NCBI GenBank assembly: GCA_001829315.1
Contig: MIAY01000013.1
Coordinates: 1-64,000 of the forward strand
Direction: 5' to 3'
DNA length: 64,000 bases
Source: Spirochaetes bacterium GWE1_32_154
GTDB taxonomy: Bacteria; Spirochaetota; GWE2-31-10
Made by a program: the position numbers and the translations under genes. Positions 61,749 to 64,000 of this stretch are shown in pieces. Under the pieces are notes generated by a model, which was not told where the DNA came from, searched no databases, and saw only the letters and a program-made list of their open reading frames with translations. Position 1 is the stretch's first letter. Every line of letters starts with the position of its first letter.

Positions 61749-63653
61749 ATGCAACACTACGGTTTTATAAAAACTGCTCTTGGAATTCCTTTCTCAAATC
61801 CGGGAGATTTACATACAAATACTGAAAAAATTATAGCCTTATCGATAGAGGCTTTTAATAATGGTTCTTCAATAATACTATTTCCTGAATTATCAATTAC
61901 CGGATATACCTGTCAGGATTTATTTTCAAATTCAATTATCATACAAAAAACGATTGAATCAATCATAACAATTAAAAATAAAACAAAATTCACAGACATT
62001 ATAATTACTGTCGGAGCACCGTTAATCTGGAATAATGGTTTATACAATTGTGCGGTTGTTATTCAATCAGGGAAAATACTTGGAATTGTGCCGAAAATAT
62101 TCCTTGCTCAATATCGTGAATTTTATGAAGCGAGGTGGTTTAAATCAGGTCTTGGTATAAAAAACCAGCACATTCCTATCGACGGGGAAATGATCTGTTT
62201 TGGAACCGAAACTCTTTTTAGAAACAGTAAAAATCCGGCGATGGTTATAGGCATAGAAATTTGTGAGGATGTATGGACTTCTTCACCTCCAAGCGGTACA
62301 TTGGCTGAAAACGGTGCAACAATTATATTAAACCTCTCAGCAAGTAATATTATAATCGGAAAGGATTTATACCGTAGAAAACTCATAGAAATGCAATCAG
62401 CACGACTTATTGCTGCATATCTGTATTGCAATACTTCAGCTGCCGAATCAACAACAGACTTAGTATTCGACGGGGATGGTCTAATCTATGAAAACGGCAT
62501 ACTACTCTCACAATCAGAACGATTCCTTAGAAAAGATCAACTCTTATATGCTGATATTGATTTAGAATTACTCACGCATGAACGGACGAAAATTACATCA
62601 TTTCCATCTTCTTCTGATAATTTTAATAGTATTGATTTCAGCCAGCAACGAAAAACATTTGAATTGACACGCTTATATGCTAAACATCCATTTGTTCCTG
62701 CAAATAATGATTTATTGCATAACCGGTGTAAGGAAATATTTACAATTCAAGCAACAGGTCTTGCAAAAAGACTTGAAACAACACAATGTAAGGCCGTAAT
62801 CGGTTTATCAGGGGGGCTTGATTCAACCCTTGCTCTGCTTGTTACAATTAAAGCAATGAAATTACTGAATAAAAATCCGCAAACAGAGATAATACCGATT
62901 ACCATGCCCGGTTTTGGCACAACCACTATGACACGAAATGCCGTTGAAAAACTCTGTGATGAATTAGCAATACCCCTTTTGCAATATCCAATACACGATA
63001 TTTCAAATACAATGTTTGATACAATTGAACATCCACGGGACACTCATGATATAACCTATGAAAACATTCAGGCACGCTCTAGAACCTATATCCTTATGAG
63101 TATAGCCAATAAACATAATGGTATAGTTATCGGAACAGGGGATCTATCAGAACTTGCTCTGGGGTGGTCTACATACAATGGAGATCATATCAGTATGTAT
63201 AATGTAAATAGCAGTATACCTAAGACACTGGTAAAATACTTAATTAACGAAATATCACAAACTGAGTTTGATGGCCACGCACGTGAGATTTTATCAGACA
63301 TCCTTACATTTCCTATTTCACCCGAATTATTACCGACAAGCGGTAATACTGTGGTACAGAAAACAGAAGATGTTATAGGACCTTACGAATTACATGACTT
63401 TTTCTTGTATTATTTTGTTCGCTGGGGTTTTACACCGGAAAAAATAAAATGTATCACAAACAAAACTTTTTCAGATATCTATAGCGAAGATGAAATATCA
63501 CAATGGCTTACAGTTTTTATTAAAAGATTTTTTACCAGTCAATGGAAAAGAGATTGTGTTCCTGCCGGACCGAAAGTCGGTTCAATTGACCTGTCCCCAC
63601 GCGGTTCATGGAGAATGAGTGCAGAAATGTCAATTAATGATTTTTTATTCTAA
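61749..63653 (+). CDS. nadE: Glutamine-dependent NAD+ synthetase
   Basis: A 634-residue two-domain enzyme from the ATG at 61749, which follows a GAGG ribosome site; an ATG at 61737 has none. N-terminal nitrilase-like glutaminase domain with Glu47 (FPELSITGY), Lys116 (VPKIFLAQYREFYE) and Cys172 (IEICEDVWT). C-terminal synthetase with the pyrophosphatase motif LSGGLDSTLA (Ser354) and the GTGDLSELALGWSTY segment. It converts nicotinate adenine dinucleotide to NAD+ using glutamine. The long form, about 630-680 aa, is normal for this class. Single gene, repeat copy I upstream. Confidence 0.95.
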   Translation: MQHYGFIKTALGIPFSNPGDLHTNTEKIIALSIEAFNNGSSIILFPELSITGYTCQDLFSNSIIIQKTIESIITIKNKTKFTDIIITVGAPLIWNNGLYNCAVVIQSGKILGIVPKIFLAQYREFYEARWFKSGLGIKNQHIPIDGEMICFGTETLFRNSKNPAMVIGIEICEDVWTSSPPSGTLAENGATIILNLSASNIIIGKDLYRRKLIEMQSARLIAAYLYCNTSAAESTTDLVFDGDGLIYENGILLSQSERFLRKDQLLYADIDLELLTHERTKITSFPSSSDNFNSIDFSQQRKTFELTRLYAKHPFVPANNDLLHNRCKEIFTIQATGLAKRLETTQCKAVIGLSGGLDSTLALLVTIKAMKLLNKNPQTEIIPITMPGFGTTTMTRNAVEKLCDELAIPLLQYPIHDISNTMFDTIEHPRDTHDITYENIQARSRTYILMSIANKHNGIVIGTGDLSELALGWSTYNGDHISMYNVNSSIPKTLVKYLINEISQTEFDGHAREILSDILTFPISPELLPTSGNTVVQKTEDVIGPYELHDFFLYYFVRWGFTPEKIKCITNKTFSDIYSEDEISQWLTVFIKRFFTSQWKRDCVPAGPKVGSIDLSPRGSWRMSAEMSINDFLF

Positions 63654-63673
63654 AAAGCATTTCTAAAAAAACC

Positions 63674-64000
63674 TTAGTTGAAAAAATCCACTTCGATTCC
63701 ATTAATTAATCGTGTCGTTATAGTTATTTTATCAGAATCTGTATTTATAACTGATTCTGATATATAATTGTTATTATCCGAATTAAGATATGAAGCCGGC
63801 ATTGAATCGGTATTATCAGAAAAAGTTTCTTCATTATTTATATTTCTAATGTCATCATTAGTATAATTATCATCAAAAATATCATCGATACTACCAAAAT
63901 TATCTACAGGTTCACTAGTACTAACCGGTTCATTGATGGACAACTCCGGTACTTCAAAACTCTCATCTTCATCAAGTACAGTTACATCATCACCCGGCTT
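63674..64000 (-). CDS. Partial acidic protein, C-terminus only
   Basis: An open frame ends at 63674 and stays open through the right edge of the window, so only the last 108 residues are seen. They are strongly acidic and Asn/Ser-rich (for example SIDDIFDDNYTNDDIRNINN) and end in TTRLINGIEVDFFN. No domain is recognisable; such stretches are usually disordered linkers or tails. The real start lies beyond position 64000. It is convergent with nadE. Confidence 0.6.
   Translation of the reverse strand, partial: KPGDDVTVLDEDESFEVPELSINEPVSTSEPVDNFGSIDDIFDDNYTNDDIRNINNEETFSDNTDSMPASYLNSDNNNYISESVINTDSDKITITTRLINGIEVDFFN

Noticed and set aside
1-64000. tRNA, rRNA or tmRNA genes.
   Set aside because: No cloverleaf-like segments or rRNA-like strings were found in any gap; all gaps are short except 48263-48734, which holds repeats.

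Overview
The window is an A+T-rich chromosomal segment (about 70 % A+T by eye) that most likely comes from a spirochaete. The best marker is a complete FlaA-type periplasmic flagellar filament sheath protein (22163-23092). BamA/TamB and LptA/LptC-like proteins show a double-membraned cell. The yebC-ruvC-ruvA-ruvB-spoIID-queA order, two class III nucleotide cyclases and an RND adaptor without a helical hairpin (as in Borrelia BesA) fit the same assignment. Genus cannot be fixed from the sequence. No rRNA, tRNA, phage, transposase or CRISPR array was seen.

Layout. (1) 147-13909, + strand: a strong sigma70-type promoter and then nine almost gapless genes: two envelope/outer-membrane proteins, ExbB, ExbD, TonB, TamB, BamA, another outer-membrane protein and the GTPase HflX. 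(2) 13947-22112, - strand: yebC, ruvCAB, a SpoIID lipoprotein and queA, ending in a PPP-type phosphatase and a membrane Ser/Thr kinase. (3) flaA as a single gene with its own terminator. (4) 23242-32417, - strand: phoH, an HD phosphohydrolase (PgpH type), ybeY, a CorC-like CBS protein, a TPR protein, pyrG, lptC and lptA. (5) 32581-36504, - strand: tatD and dusB followed by a GH53 galactanase lipoprotein and a LacI regulator. (6) Divergent RND pump/adaptor (-) and a secreted TPR-CHAT putative cysteine protease (+). (7) Signalling block 43.5-52.8 kb: two adenylate cyclases (-), a small TPR-like protein, an unusual chemotaxis receptor (+) and a class I aminotransferase (-). (8) 53.0-57.9 kb: a complete branched-chain amino acid ABC importer (LivFGMH plus binding lipoprotein). 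(9) A large TPR-GAF-GGDEF diguanylate cyclase with a small partner gene, glutamine-dependent NAD synthetase, and the 3' end of an acidic protein running off the window.

The most interesting non-genic signal is a dispersed family of about 120-bp intergenic elements, with at least nine full or partial copies between 13.9 and 61.7 kb. They have terminal inverted repeats around the core TCTTGCAAAAAT and three internal hairpins. Two of the hairpins vary between copies by paired (compensatory) changes. Copies supply the stop codons of three genes, including the last ten or so codons of lacI, and one probably lies in the 5' leader of a nucleotide cyclase. No mobile-element protein accompanies them, so they look like MITE/REP-type elements that may also act as RNA. 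A second, unrelated repeat of CACGAAG-type units lies between livJ and livH, and a candidate small RNA with an anti-Shine-Dalgarno-like C-rich segment lies at about 52.93-53.03 kb.

Together the genes cover envelope biogenesis and energisation, DNA repair, motility, second-messenger signalling (cAMP, c-di-GMP, probably c-di-AMP breakdown) and nutrient uptake.
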